NCBI GenBank assembly: GCA_965197545.1
Contig: CBDANJ010000007.1
Coordinates: 682,001-746,000, forward strand
From: CATOSP01 sp965197545
GTDB lineage: Bacteria > Chloroflexota > Dehalococcoidia > Lucifugimonadales > UBA3495
Reading direction: 5' to 3'
Length of the DNA: 64,000 bases
The position numbers were made by a program, and so were the translations under genes. The notes beneath the pieces were generated by a model, which had not been told where the DNA came from, made no database searches, and worked only from the letters and a program-made list of their open reading frames with translations. Shown one piece after another: positions 54,357 through 62,535 of the stretch. Each line of letters opens with the position of its first letter. Position 1 is the stretch's first letter.

Positions 54357-54375
54357 TTATATCTAGTTGCGCGCA

Positions 54376-54828
54376 TTAGATTGCTCCCAGCGCCTCGAAC
54401 ACTTCCATAAACTGGCCGATGTTCCCTGGCTGGTACCAGGGTATGCAGTGAAGTAACCGCCCTCCCCGGTCTATGACGAACACCGCCCGGTTGCTGCGTT
54501 TCCCGTCTTCCGCCACAACTCCGTAAACCCGCGCCGCTTCCAGCCCTTCGTCGCTCACGATGGGGAAGGGACACCCTCCAAGTTTCTGGCACAAGCGGTC
54601 GTGGGCCTCTAAGCTGTCCGCGCTCACCGCTATGACCTCGCCGCCGCAATCCTTGATGGTGTCGTATTCCCCCTTCAACGAAGAGAGTGCCTGGGTTCAA
54701 CCAGGTGTGGAGTCCTCGATGTAGAACAGCAACACCACCTTGCGGTCCCGCCATACCTCGCTCAGGGTGATAACCCCGGACGTACTGGGGAGGGAGAAAT
54801 CCGGTGCTGCCTCTCCGGTCTGGACCAC
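54376..54828 (-). CDS. Selenocysteine peroxiredoxin (BCP/AhpC-TSA type), in-frame TGA at the peroxidatic site
   Basis: 150 residues when read through TGA at 54697-54699 (U44). The start is GTG 54828, with TAAGGA five bases upstream and 8 bp after the SDR stop. GEAAPDFSLPSTSG opens the thioredoxin fold; the active site reads YIEDSTPG-U-TQALSSLK, where Cys-forms have TPGC. VIAVSADSLEAHDRLCQKLG, CPFPIVSDEG and RAVFVIDRGGRLLHCI complete the fold. It would reduce peroxides at the selenolate. C83 or C88 might resolve it, but the BCP-type Cys five residues after U is absent. A SECIS-like hairpin follows the TGA. Without readthrough the gene appears as two unrelated fragments. Confidence 0.87.
54669..54687 (-). 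promoter_or_regulatory. SECIS-like hairpin after the peroxiredoxin TGA
   Basis: An 8-bp stem CTCTCTTC/GAAGGGGG (two G-U pairs) with loop GTT starts 9 nt after the TGA, with the loop G at +18. Confidence 0.65.
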
Positions 54829-54836
54829 GTGCGTCC

Positions 54837-55667
54837 TTACTCCGGCCCTTGGAGGTAGGGGAACATTGCCAGGGGGGTAGCCGCCAAGAGACCAGCGTCT
54901 ACCGGGAGGGTTGCGCCGGAAACCCACCGGGCTTCGTCGGACGCCAGAAATAGCGCCGCCCAGGCAACATCCCAGGGGGTGCCTTCGATGCCCAGGGGCC
55001 CCGCCCTGCGCCGCAATTCAAGCATCTCCTGGGAGGCGTTCCGGGCGACCATCGGACTGTGGATGTGGCCCGGGGCGATGCAGTTTACCCGAATTAGGTC
55101 CCGGCCATAGTGTACCGCCATCGAGTTGCTTAGGCCGATGATGCCTGCCTTTGATGCCGCGTAGGGGTGGCTGGGGCTGCCGCTTGCGGCCCGGAGCCCC
55201 GCGATGGAGGAGAGGTTTACGATGGACCCGCCGCCTCCCTCTATCATCCTGGGGATCGCATGCTTGCTGGTCAACATCACGCTTTTCAGGTTTACGTCGA
55301 TCACTGTGTCCCAGAGGTCTTCATCGACTTCGGTTACCGACCCGGGTCCGCTAATCCCCACGTTGTTTATCAGGATGTTTAGCTTGCCGTACCTGGACAT
55401 AACCGCCTCGGCCATCCCCTGGCAGTCCGCGTTACTGGTGACGTCACCGACGAACACCGAAGCCTCCCCTCCCTCCTCTTTAATCATAGCCAGGGTAATG
55501 TTGGCGTTCGCCTCGTCGCGGTCCACCAGTAAGACGCTGGCCCCGTGCCTGGCGAACAGTATCGAAATCGCTTGTCCAATGCCCACGAATTCACCGCCGC
55601 CGGTCGCACCGGCCCCGGTGACGATGGCCGTTTTGTCTCTTAGCCTGGTATCCTGGTCAGCGGTCAT
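54837..55667 (-). CDS. Short-chain dehydrogenase/reductase (SDR)
   Basis: 276-residue classical SDR. The cofactor motif is slightly expanded (VTGAGATGGGEFVGIGQAI), then NNVGISG, the catalytic Ser in NLSSIAG, and Y169 and K173 in YAASK. The tail LFLASDEARWVSGATLPVDAG is typical. It lies 8 bp upstream of the Sec-peroxiredoxin on the same strand, so they share a transcript. The substrate is unknown. Confidence 0.9.
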   Translation of the reverse strand: MTADQDTRLRDKTAIVTGAGATGGGEFVGIGQAISILFARHGASVLLVDRDEANANITLAMIKEEGGEASVFVGDVTSNADCQGMAEAVMSRYGKLNILINNVGISGPGSVTEVDEDLWDTVIDVNLKSVMLTSKHAIPRMIEGGGGSIVNLSSIAGLRAASGSPSHPYAASKAGIIGLSNSMAVHYGRDLIRVNCIAPGHIHSPMVARNASQEMLELRRRAGPLGIEGTPWDVAWAALFLASDEARWVSGATLPVDAGLLAATPLAMFPYLQGPE

Positions 55668-55684
55668 AGTTTCGTTCCTTCCTG

Positions 55685-56854
55685 CTACAGAGAGCTGTAC
55701 AGCGCCTCTATCAAACGCCGTCCGGTGGTCTCGGCCTCCGTCAGTCCCGCCTTCATCTGGTTCATCACGTAACCGAACCCGATGCGCGCCGCCGGATCGG
55801 CGAACCCAATGGAACCGCCGGCTCCTGGGTGTCCGAAGCTGCTTTCGTTGGGCCCCATGTTCCCGTCCAGGCAGAGCCAGAAACCCAGCCCGAACCTGGT
55901 CTTGTTGGGTAGCATCGTGTCCTGGCCGATCGCCTGCTCAACGGTCGCCTTTTTGATCGAACCGACGTTGAGCACCTGGGTCCCGTCAAGACTGCCGTTT
56001 CCGGAGAGCGCGCCGTACACCCTGGCGAGGGACCTGGCGTCGCTGTGGCCGTTGGCCGCCGGAATCTCAGACCTGCGCCATGCTTCGGAGTTGTGCTGAC
56101 CCTGGATGGAAATGTTCCCTCTGGCCTGGGCCAACTCGGTGCTCATCGCTTTGACCACTACGGCCTGCCGTTCCTCCATCTGCCGAGCGGTTTCGGGAGA
56201 GGTTATGGGTGAGTACATGGTGGCGACCCGCCCGTCGTTCGCGGCGTCCAGACCTATATGGAAGTCCAAGCCTAGAGGCAAAGCCACCTCGTCGCGGAAG
56301 AATGCACCCAGGCTCTTGCCGCTGATGCGCCGCACGACTTCCCCCACCAGCCAACCATAGGTGAGACCGTGATACCCGTGCCGGGTACCAGGTTCCCAAA
56401 AGGGCTGCTGTCGGGCCAGAGCTTGGGTCATCGTGTCCCACTCGAATACCGCGCCGTCGGGCAACTTCTCTCCGACGGTGGGGAGACCCACGCGGTGGCT
56501 CAAAAGCATGTGTACCGGCACATCGGCCTTGCCAGCCTGGGCGAACTCCGGCCAATAACTGGCAGCCGGAGCGTCCAGGTCCAGGAGGCCTTGTTCGACG
56601 AGGCGATGGGCGCAAATCGCCGTCATCCCCTTGGTGGTCGAGTAGACCGTGACCAGCGTGTCCCGCTCCCAGGGCGCCTTGGTTTCTTTGGCGGTAATCC
56701 CGCCCCAAAGGTCGATTACGGGTCTGCCGTCGATGGTCACGGCCACCGCTGCGCCCACATCGCCAAACCTGGCGAAGTTCTCGGCGAAAGTCTCGCGGAC
56801 CGCGTAGAACCGTGCGTCGCACTCGCCCTGAATCTTGGTCGTACTCGTAGTCAC
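55685..56854 (-). CDS. Serine hydrolase of the beta-lactamase/EstB family
   Basis: 389-residue class-C beta-lactamase-like fold. The SxxK motif is STTK (S72, K75) in TVYSTTKGMTAI; the Tyr motif is around YHGLTYGW (Y161), and the KTG-equivalent is in SFGHPGAGGS. Relatives are esterases or lactonases rather than resistance enzymes. It is encoded 17 bp upstream of the SDR on the same strand, so it may be in the operon with the Sec-peroxiredoxin. Confidence 0.88.
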   Translation of the reverse strand: MTTSTTKIQGECDARFYAVRETFAENFARFGDVGAAVAVTIDGRPVIDLWGGITAKETKAPWERDTLVTVYSTTKGMTAICAHRLVEQGLLDLDAPAASYWPEFAQAGKADVPVHMLLSHRVGLPTVGEKLPDGAVFEWDTMTQALARQQPFWEPGTRHGYHGLTYGWLVGEVVRRISGKSLGAFFRDEVALPLGLDFHIGLDAANDGRVATMYSPITSPETARQMEERQAVVVKAMSTELAQARGNISIQGQHNSEAWRRSEIPAANGHSDARSLARVYGALSGNGSLDGTQVLNVGSIKKATVEQAIGQDTMLPNKTRFGLGFWLCLDGNMGPNESSFGHPGAGGSIGFADPAARIGFGYVMNQMKAGLTEAETTGRRLIEALYSSL

Positions 56855-56900
56855 TTCACGCCTCCTGCAGCCGGTTGTCCGGGAATATCGATCTGATTGA

Positions 56901-57143
56901 TTAGTCCACTATCTTTACGTAGTCAAAGTGGTCTGGCTCGAGGTTCAAGGTCCGCCGCAACCGGTCCCACCTGACTCCCAGCCAGTGGAAGTTGCCCGCT
57001 ATGCGCTTCTGGACCACTTCCCCAGTGTCGCCCACCCTTACTTCCCGCACGTTCTGCCCTACCGGGGAAGCCAGGGCTTCCCGGATTTGGAAATCGTGGA
57101 CTGCCTCGACCTTGGTGCCAACCTCGAAACTGTCACAACTCAT
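56901..57143 (-). CDS. Hypothetical small SH3-like protein
   Basis: 80-residue protein not assigned to a family. Alternating strands with FEVGTKVEAVHDF and VGDTGEVVQKRIAGNFHWLGVRWDR resemble a small beta-barrel of the SH3/CAP-Gly style that binds proteins or nucleic acid. It is upstream of the serine hydrolase on the same strand (46 bp). Confidence 0.55.
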   Translation of the reverse strand: MSCDSFEVGTKVEAVHDFQIREALASPVGQNVREVRVGDTGEVVQKRIAGNFHWLGVRWDRLRRTLNLEPDHFDYVKIVD

Positions 57144-57403
57144 TCGATAACTCCAGCGCCGGTTATAGGTCTAGGGTTGGGGGAATTCTACCGGCAGGCA
57201 AATATGGGGTCAAACTGCCCGGCTGACCGCGCGTATCGCGTCAGCCGGGGACTACACGGCGGTCCTTTCGGTATCCAGCCGGGCTCCAGCGGTTGCGTTT
57301 ACACCAGCAAGTGATATTCTTTAGGTATCTCTTGGAAGGCGTCCGCCAGAAGCGCACCGTTAGCGCCCACCCTTCTTGGGCCAGCAACGAAGGTTTATCG
57401 AGA

Positions 57404-57742
57404 ATGTCTCAACCGGAGGATGGCGTCCAGTCCCTGGAAGTCGCCGCACAACGTTTCAGACAGGGAATGTGCCCTGGCTGCGGCAAACGGGCGGGTGAAC
57501 CTCGCGGGCTGGAGTACCGGGCCAAGTCGGAAGACCTTTACTGTCACACCTGCCGCAAGAGCTGGCCCATAGAACTTGACCTGGATGTTCTTCGACGGGA
57601 ACTATCGACGCTTTCACCGACACAGACCAAGGAGCAAGCGGCCCCAACACCGGGGGCCGTGCTGGGACGCCCCAAGTCCGAAGCGCCGGTGCGTTCGTCC
57701 GGCCTCTGGAGTTTCTTCCGCCGTTTACTGAAAAGAAGTTGA
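57404..57742 (+). CDS. Zinc-ribbon (Trm112-like) small protein
   Basis: 112-residue protein from ATG 57404. One zinc ribbon is clear, with CPGC and CHTC pairs flanking a short core (GMCPGCGKRAGE...LYCHTCRKSWP). The C-terminal half is Pro/Thr-rich and ends in basic residues (FFRRLLKRS). An upstream in-frame start exists but has no similarity. The function is unknown. A strong terminator follows 8 bp after the stop. Confidence 0.65.
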   Translation: MSQPEDGVQSLEVAAQRFRQGMCPGCGKRAGEPRGLEYRAKSEDLYCHTCRKSWPIELDLDVLRRELSTLSPTQTKEQAAPTPGAVLGRPKSEAPVRSSGLWSFFRRLLKRS

Positions 57743-57750
57743 CCCCGGTT

Positions 57751-57799
57751 CAGGACTACAAAAGCCCCCGGTCAGACTCCGGGGGCTTTTGTAGTCCTG
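57751..57799. terminator. Bidirectional terminator
   Basis: A perfect 21-bp stem (57751-57771 and 57779-57799) has a 7-nt loop and the core AAAAGCCCCCGG/CCGGGGGCTTTT. A and T runs on the two arms let it end the zinc-ribbon gene on plus and the dehydrogenase gene on minus. Confidence 0.93.
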
Positions 57800-57837
57800 G
57801 GCAACTTCAGCACGCAGGGCTGAGCGCCGGGTAGATG

Positions 57838-58803
57838 CTACTCCGGATATACGAGCGACTCCGCCTCGGCGCCGCCTAGTACCCGCATGATGTTCCCGTA
57901 GGCGAAGGTTGCGGCCCGAAGGTTGGTTTCCTGACTCTGTCCGGCCATGTGGGGAGTGACCACAACGTTGTCCAGGTCCAACAGGGGATTATCCGCCGGG
58001 GTCGGTTCCGCTTCCAAAACGTCCAGGCCTGCGGCGGCGATCTTACCCTCCTGCAATGCGCGGTACAGGGCGTCTTCGTCGACAACCGGGCCCCGGCAAG
58101 CGTTGATGAGAATAGCGGACTCTTTCATGATGTCGAATTCGCGGTCGGACATCATTCCACGTGTCCGCCTGGTTAGTGGAACGTGCATACTGACGATGTC
58201 CGATTCCCGGAGCAGGTCGTCGAATTCCACAGGTTCGACATTCAACTCTTTCTGCACGTCTCCGGGGATGTCCTCGATGTCATAGAAAATCGTGTGGGTG
58301 TCGAACCCGGTGAGACGCTTGGCCACATGCTTCCCGATGCGGCCCAGGCCGACGATGCCCACCGTCTTGTCGGTAAGCTCTTGCAGGTCCGCCAGGTAAA
58401 GGCCGCCCCTCCAGTCCCGCCGCTTGGTCGTGCTGTCCCACTGAAGCATGAGCCGTTTCCCGACATTTATCATCAGGGCGATGGAGTGCTCGGCTACCGC
58501 GATGGCGTTGGCTCCGCCGTTGTTGGCGACGGGGATACCCATCTCCAGGATGGCCGAAAGGTCCAGCCGGTCATAACCGGCGCTGAGGGTCTGGACCAGC
58601 TTGAGGTTGGGGCATTGCCCCAGCACGTCCAGTGAAACGTCACTGGAGATGATCGCGTCCGCATCCTTGCATAGCTCAGTCTTTTCGGAATCCGAAAGGG
58701 TTGGATCGACGACGGTGACTTCGATCTCGGCGGGGGCCTGGCCGGCCATGAACTCAGACCGCCCGCCAATTCCACTGAAGTAAGCAACCTTGTACGTGGG
58801 CAT
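57838..58803 (-). CDS. D-isomer-specific 2-hydroxyacid dehydrogenase
   Basis: 321-residue NAD-dependent dehydrogenase of the SerA/phosphoglycerate-dehydrogenase family. The nucleotide site is VGIVGLGRIGKHVAKRL. Catalytic residues are visible as Arg in QTLSAGYDRLD, Glu in LDVLEAEPT, and His in VTPHMAGQS. No ACT domain is present, unlike the long SerA type. It could act on glyoxylate/hydroxypyruvate or another 2-keto acid. It stands alone. Confidence 0.9.
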   Translation of the reverse strand: MPTYKVAYFSGIGGRSEFMAGQAPAEIEVTVVDPTLSDSEKTELCKDADAIISSDVSLDVLGQCPNLKLVQTLSAGYDRLDLSAILEMGIPVANNGGANAIAVAEHSIALMINVGKRLMLQWDSTTKRRDWRGGLYLADLQELTDKTVGIVGLGRIGKHVAKRLTGFDTHTIFYDIEDIPGDVQKELNVEPVEFDDLLRESDIVSMHVPLTRRTRGMMSDREFDIMKESAILINACRGPVVDEDALYRALQEGKIAAAGLDVLEAEPTPADNPLLDLDNVVVTPHMAGQSQETNLRAATFAYGNIMRVLGGAEAESLVYPE

Positions 58804-59114
58804 GTGAGTCGCCTCCTTTTGAGTCTAGTTAAGCCCGCTGCAATTATATCCGCGGCAGTCGGCATGTCAAAACGGCGCCGGGAGTATCCTGGCGCGAAGA
58901 TGTACGTGAATACCCCAATCGCTACGTTGATGCGGCGGGGCTTGTTACCGGTACCGGTCAACTTGCCGGGCGCCCGCACGTTACCCACGTTTCCGAGGGA
59001 GAGGGGGCACTCTAGCAACTATCTCAAAACGAGGCTTCCCAAATGTCTCCCCCTTTCGCAAAAGGGGGATTTCGCCTCTGCCTAAGCCTGTTCGTTCAGT
59101 TTTGAGATAGTTTT
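58804..59114. other. 311-bp intergenic region
   Basis: The left half holds the upstream region of the 2-hydroxyacid dehydrogenase. The right part is filled by the inverted-repeat element at 59017-59112. No gene was recognised. Confidence 0.55.
59017..59112. repeat. 96-bp inverted-repeat element, possibly a terminator for the CoxL-type gene
   Basis: Outer arms AACTATCTCAAAAC (59017-59030) and its perfect complement (59099-59112) enclose an inner hairpin CCCCCTTT/AAAGGGGG. It starts 2 bp after the large-subunit stop, so it could end that transcript. The layout also resembles a small MITE. Confidence 0.6.
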
Positions 59115-61424
59115 CTAAGCCCGGCTGTCCTGGATCGCTTGCCATACCTTCTCAGGAGTGAACGGAGTGTCAATGTGGCGTATACCCAGGCCGGATAGAG
59201 CGTCCATGACCGCATTGGCCACCGCAACCGGAGCGGCAACCGTCGGCAACTCTCCGATGCCCTTGGACCCCAGCGGGTTGAGCGGCGACGGAGTCTCGGT
59301 GGTGTCCAACGTCAGATCGGCCAGGTAATCGGCTTTGGGCAATGCGTAATCCATGAGACTGCCGGTCAAAGGTTGGCCCTGGTCGTCATAGACCATTCCC
59401 TCGGTCATAGCCTGCCCGATTCCCTGGGCGATCGCGCCTTGGACCTGCCCGTCGGTGAGCATGGGATTGATAATTTTGCCCGCGTCATGTACGGCCACAT
59501 ACTTCACGATGCGGACTGCCCCGTTGTCGGGGTCCACTTCCACGACGGCCACATGCACGCCAAAGGCATAGGGGCTGAGCGGCACGGTGTGGTTGCCGGT
59601 GAAGTCCAACCCCGGTGTTACCCCCGGAGGAAGCCTTTCTTCGTCGTGGGCCGCGGCCGCTACATCCGAGAATTCCAGCGAGTGGGTAGGTCTGTTCCGG
59701 TCGAAGACTCGTCCTTCCTGGAATACCACATCATCTTCGGCGCATCCGAGCAAGTGAGCGGCAATAGAAGTCATCTTGCCCGCGGCCTCTTGCAAGGGGT
59801 AGAACATGGCAGAGCCTCCCGCCACCAGACCGCGGCTTGCCGAGGTGCCTCCGCCTCCGGGCAAGGCGTCGGTATCCCCGTGAAGCACGTTTACGTCTGA
59901 CGGCGTTACCCCCAATTCATCCGCGGCAATCTGGGCGAAAGTCGTCTCGGTGCCTTGACCGTGGGGCGAGACGCCGGTGTAAACGTCGATCTGACCCGAT
60001 TGGTCGATGACCAACCTGGCGTAGTCCACTAGCTGGGCTCCCCGGCCCCCGGAGCCCTTGACCACTGACGCTATGCCGACGCCGATAAGCGGACCGTCGC
60101 CCCCAGTTCCTTCACTGGCCCGCTGCCGCCACGAGGAGTATTCAGAGAGTTCCAACGCCCGGTCCAGGGTCACTTCGTAGTTGCCAGAGTCGTAAATTAG
60201 TCCGGTCGGTGTCTCGTATGGGAAGGCATCGGGCGGTATGAGGTTCTTGCGCCGGACTTCCGCCGGGTCGAGACCCAACTCCTGGGCAACCAGGTCCACG
60301 GTGCGTTCCATGCAGAAGGCGGCCTCCGGCCCTCCCGCCCCCCGGTATGCGCCGGTCCTGGGCTTGTTGGTCACCACTCCCTTTAGCTCGACTTCCGCTG
60401 CGGGAGTCCGGTATGGACCGACAAGCCGGTAGCTGGTGAGGCGCGGAACCGTCGGCGTTCCGGGGAGGAAGTAGGCTCCCAGGTCCGAGACGATCTTGAC
60501 CCTCATACCGAGAATGACGCCGTCGGCTTGCACGGCTGCTTCCATGTCCACCGTGTGGCCTCTGCCGTGGAAGGCGACCATGTTTTCCTGGCGGTCTTCC
60601 ACCCACTTGACGGGCCGCCCCAACCGCATCGCCAAATAGGGCACAACTATCTCTTCGGGAAACAGACTGCCCTTTTCGCCGAATCCCCCGCCGACGTCGG
60701 GAGCAACCACCCGCAATTTGTCTTCGGCTAGCCGGAGCAATCTCGCCAGGTTGGACTTGATCGAATGGGGGTGCTGAGTTGAGTCCCAGATGGTCAACAG
60801 GTCTTCGTTGGCGTCGAATTGGGCCACCAAGCCCCGGCCTTCCATCGGAGCCGGAGCTAGGCGTTGAACGTGGTAGCTCTGTTTGACCACCCTGTCGGCC
60901 TGTGCGAACGCCTCGTCTGGACCGCCGCCGGAGTGAGAGACCGTCATGGCGACATTGCTGCCCATCTCCGGATGGACTATTGGAGAGTCGTCCCTCATGG
61001 CCGCGATGGAGTCGACCACCGCAGGAAGAGGGTCGTACCCGACAAGAACCAGCTCCAGGGCTTCCCGGGCCAGGTTAGGCGCTTCTGCGGCGACCACCGC
61101 AACCGGCTGGCCGACGTAGCAGACCTTGTCCACCGCCAGAATCGGATGGTCTGGAAGCCGGTGGTCCGGCTCGTCGTTCCCTCGGCGGGTCGCGGAAAAG
61201 TTGACCGCCCCTTCGAGATCGGCGGCTATCACCACCGCGATCACGCCTGGTAGGTTAAGAGCCTGTGAGACGTCGATGGAGGTTATTCGCGCATGAGCGT
61301 GGGGACTGCGCAGGACAGCGGTATGCACCATGTCCGGCAGCTTGATGTCGTCGACGAAGGAGCTGCGGCCCGTGAGGAGAGTCACGTCCTCGAACCGTTT
61401 TAGAGACTGACCGGAGTACGTCAT
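59115..61424 (-). CDS. Xanthine dehydrogenase-family molybdopterin large subunit (CoxL-like)
   Basis: 769-residue catalytic Mo subunit from ATG 61424 (GGAGG eight bases upstream). FEDVTLLTGRSSFVDDIKLP and the cofactor blocks DVGGGFGEKGS and GVSPHGQGTETTFAQIA match the family. The active-site loop reads GAYRGAGGPEA, not the AYRCSFR of true form-I CO dehydrogenase, so CO oxidation is unlikely; an aromatic or aldehyde substrate is more plausible. The medium and small subunits (CoxM, CoxS) lie 45 kb away. A cupin gene is just upstream on the same strand. Confidence 0.93.
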   Translation of the reverse strand: MTYSGQSLKRFEDVTLLTGRSSFVDDIKLPDMVHTAVLRSPHAHARITSIDVSQALNLPGVIAVVIAADLEGAVNFSATRRGNDEPDHRLPDHPILAVDKVCYVGQPVAVVAAEAPNLAREALELVLVGYDPLPAVVDSIAAMRDDSPIVHPEMGSNVAMTVSHSGGGPDEAFAQADRVVKQSYHVQRLAPAPMEGRGLVAQFDANEDLLTIWDSTQHPHSIKSNLARLLRLAEDKLRVVAPDVGGGFGEKGSLFPEEIVVPYLAMRLGRPVKWVEDRQENMVAFHGRGHTVDMEAAVQADGVILGMRVKIVSDLGAYFLPGTPTVPRLTSYRLVGPYRTPAAEVELKGVVTNKPRTGAYRGAGGPEAAFCMERTVDLVAQELGLDPAEVRRKNLIPPDAFPYETPTGLIYDSGNYEVTLDRALELSEYSSWRQRASEGTGGDGPLIGVGIASVVKGSGGRGAQLVDYARLVIDQSGQIDVYTGVSPHGQGTETTFAQIAADELGVTPSDVNVLHGDTDALPGGGGTSASRGLVAGGSAMFYPLQEAAGKMTSIAAHLLGCAEDDVVFQEGRVFDRNRPTHSLEFSDVAAAAHDEERLPPGVTPGLDFTGNHTVPLSPYAFGVHVAVVEVDPDNGAVRIVKYVAVHDAGKIINPMLTDGQVQGAIAQGIGQAMTEGMVYDDQGQPLTGSLMDYALPKADYLADLTLDTTETPSPLNPLGSKGIGELPTVAAPVAVANAVMDALSGLGIRHIDTPFTPEKVWQAIQDSRA

Positions 61425-61475
61425 CTTGGGCCTCCTTGTCTCAAGTTTGGTCCCGGGCCATCGGAACACGTTAAA

Positions 61476-61853
61476 TCAGGCCGCAGTTGGCCGGCTGCCC
61501 TCCAGGTAATGGGTGTGGCCTTCTTCGTAAGGGTCCAACACCGGGAAGAAGACCAGCAGCTTGGCTCCCTCGGCGTTTGCTCTAAAGCCGTGTTCGGCCC
61601 CCGGAGGGACCACCAACGTATGGTCCGGGCCGACGGTCTGGGAGTCGCCGTTAATTTGGACCTCAAGACTCCCCTCCAGAATCACGATCAGTTCGTCCAT
61701 AGTATGAGTATGCAGAGGAGCGCCCGCGCCCGCTTCTACTAGGTTGATGCTGAGAGTGCTGGTAACGCCCTGTTCATGCCCGGCGATGTCGAACTTACGA
61801 TATCTGGGCCTCCACGGCGTCTCCGGGGCCTTGTTGTGGTCTACGATGGGCAT
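61476..61853 (-). CDS. Cupin-domain protein
   Basis: 125-residue single cupin. Metal-ligand His pair HTHTMDE and GSLEVQINGD are in motif 1; VVPPGAEHGF is motif 2. It may be a dioxygenase-like or sensory binding protein. It is 51 bp upstream of the CoxL-type gene on the same strand, so a shared pathway is likely. Confidence 0.9.
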   Translation of the reverse strand: MPIVDHNKAPETPWRPRYRKFDIAGHEQGVTSTLSINLVEAGAGAPLHTHTMDELIVILEGSLEVQINGDSQTVGPDHTLVVPPGAEHGFRANAEGAKLLVFFPVLDPYEEGHTHYLEGSRPTAA

Positions 61854-62120
61854 TAGCGGACTCCTTGACAGGGATCGACCGTCCCGGTTGGCGTTGGTGC
61901 GCCTGAATGGCGAATGTGTGGACGCATTTTACGACACTTTGGGAGAAATGGCTCCGGTTGCACTCCGCTATTGTCCTGATTCCGGTGTGGGGTTATGCTT
62001 TCAGGAATCGGCAACGGGGAATTGGCTATGGTTATGCTGACGATTCAACGCTGGCTCGCGGCCTTTCAAGGGAAACAGCAGGTTGCGGGACTGGTCGATG
62101 GCGCGAGGAGAGCAACGGAT

Positions 62121-62498
62121 ATGGACACGTCTAGATTCAACGCGCTCACACCCCAGGAGCGGCAGATTATTGAGTTCAAGGGGACCGAATACCCATTCAC
62201 CGGCGAGTACGACGACTTTTACGAAGAAGGGACCTACATCTGCCGTCGTTGCAACGCCGAGCTTTACCGCTCCGCCGACAAGTTCGACGCCCATTGCGGC
62301 TGGCCCGCCTTCGACCAGGAAATACCCGGCGCGGTTAATCGACTGCGCGATCCCGACGGCTACCGCGTCGAAGTCGAATGTGCGAGCTGTGGTGGGCATC
62401 TCGGCCACGTGTTCGTCGGGGAATTTCTGACGCCCGCCAATACCCGCCACTGTGTGAACTCCCTATCTATGAAGTTCGTGCCAGTGGAAAAGAGCTAG
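62121..62498 (+). CDS. msrB: Peptide-methionine (R)-S-oxide reductase (MsrB)
   Basis: 125-residue MsrB. The structural zinc uses CRRC and CASC pairs; the catalytic thiol is Cys in TRHCVNSLSMKF, here a real TGT codon rather than TGA, although MsrB is a selenoprotein in some organisms. The GTEYPFTGEYDDFYEEGTY opening and AHCGWPAF block are standard. ATG 62121 has a distant AGGAG; an in-frame upstream start is possible. Confidence 0.92.
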   Translation: MDTSRFNALTPQERQIIEFKGTEYPFTGEYDDFYEEGTYICRRCNAELYRSADKFDAHCGWPAFDQEIPGAVNRLRDPDGYRVEVECASCGGHLGHVFVGEFLTPANTRHCVNSLSMKFVPVEKS

Positions 62499-62535
62499 AC
62501 TTCGAGTCTGTGTCCTGGCTCAAGGGGCGTGCCCG

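Noticed and set aside
59115..61424. True form-I CO dehydrogenase large subunit
   Set aside because: The active-site loop is AYRGAG, not AYRCSFR.
62121..62498. MsrB as another selenoprotein
   Set aside because: The catalytic position is an ordinary Cys codon in RHCVNS.
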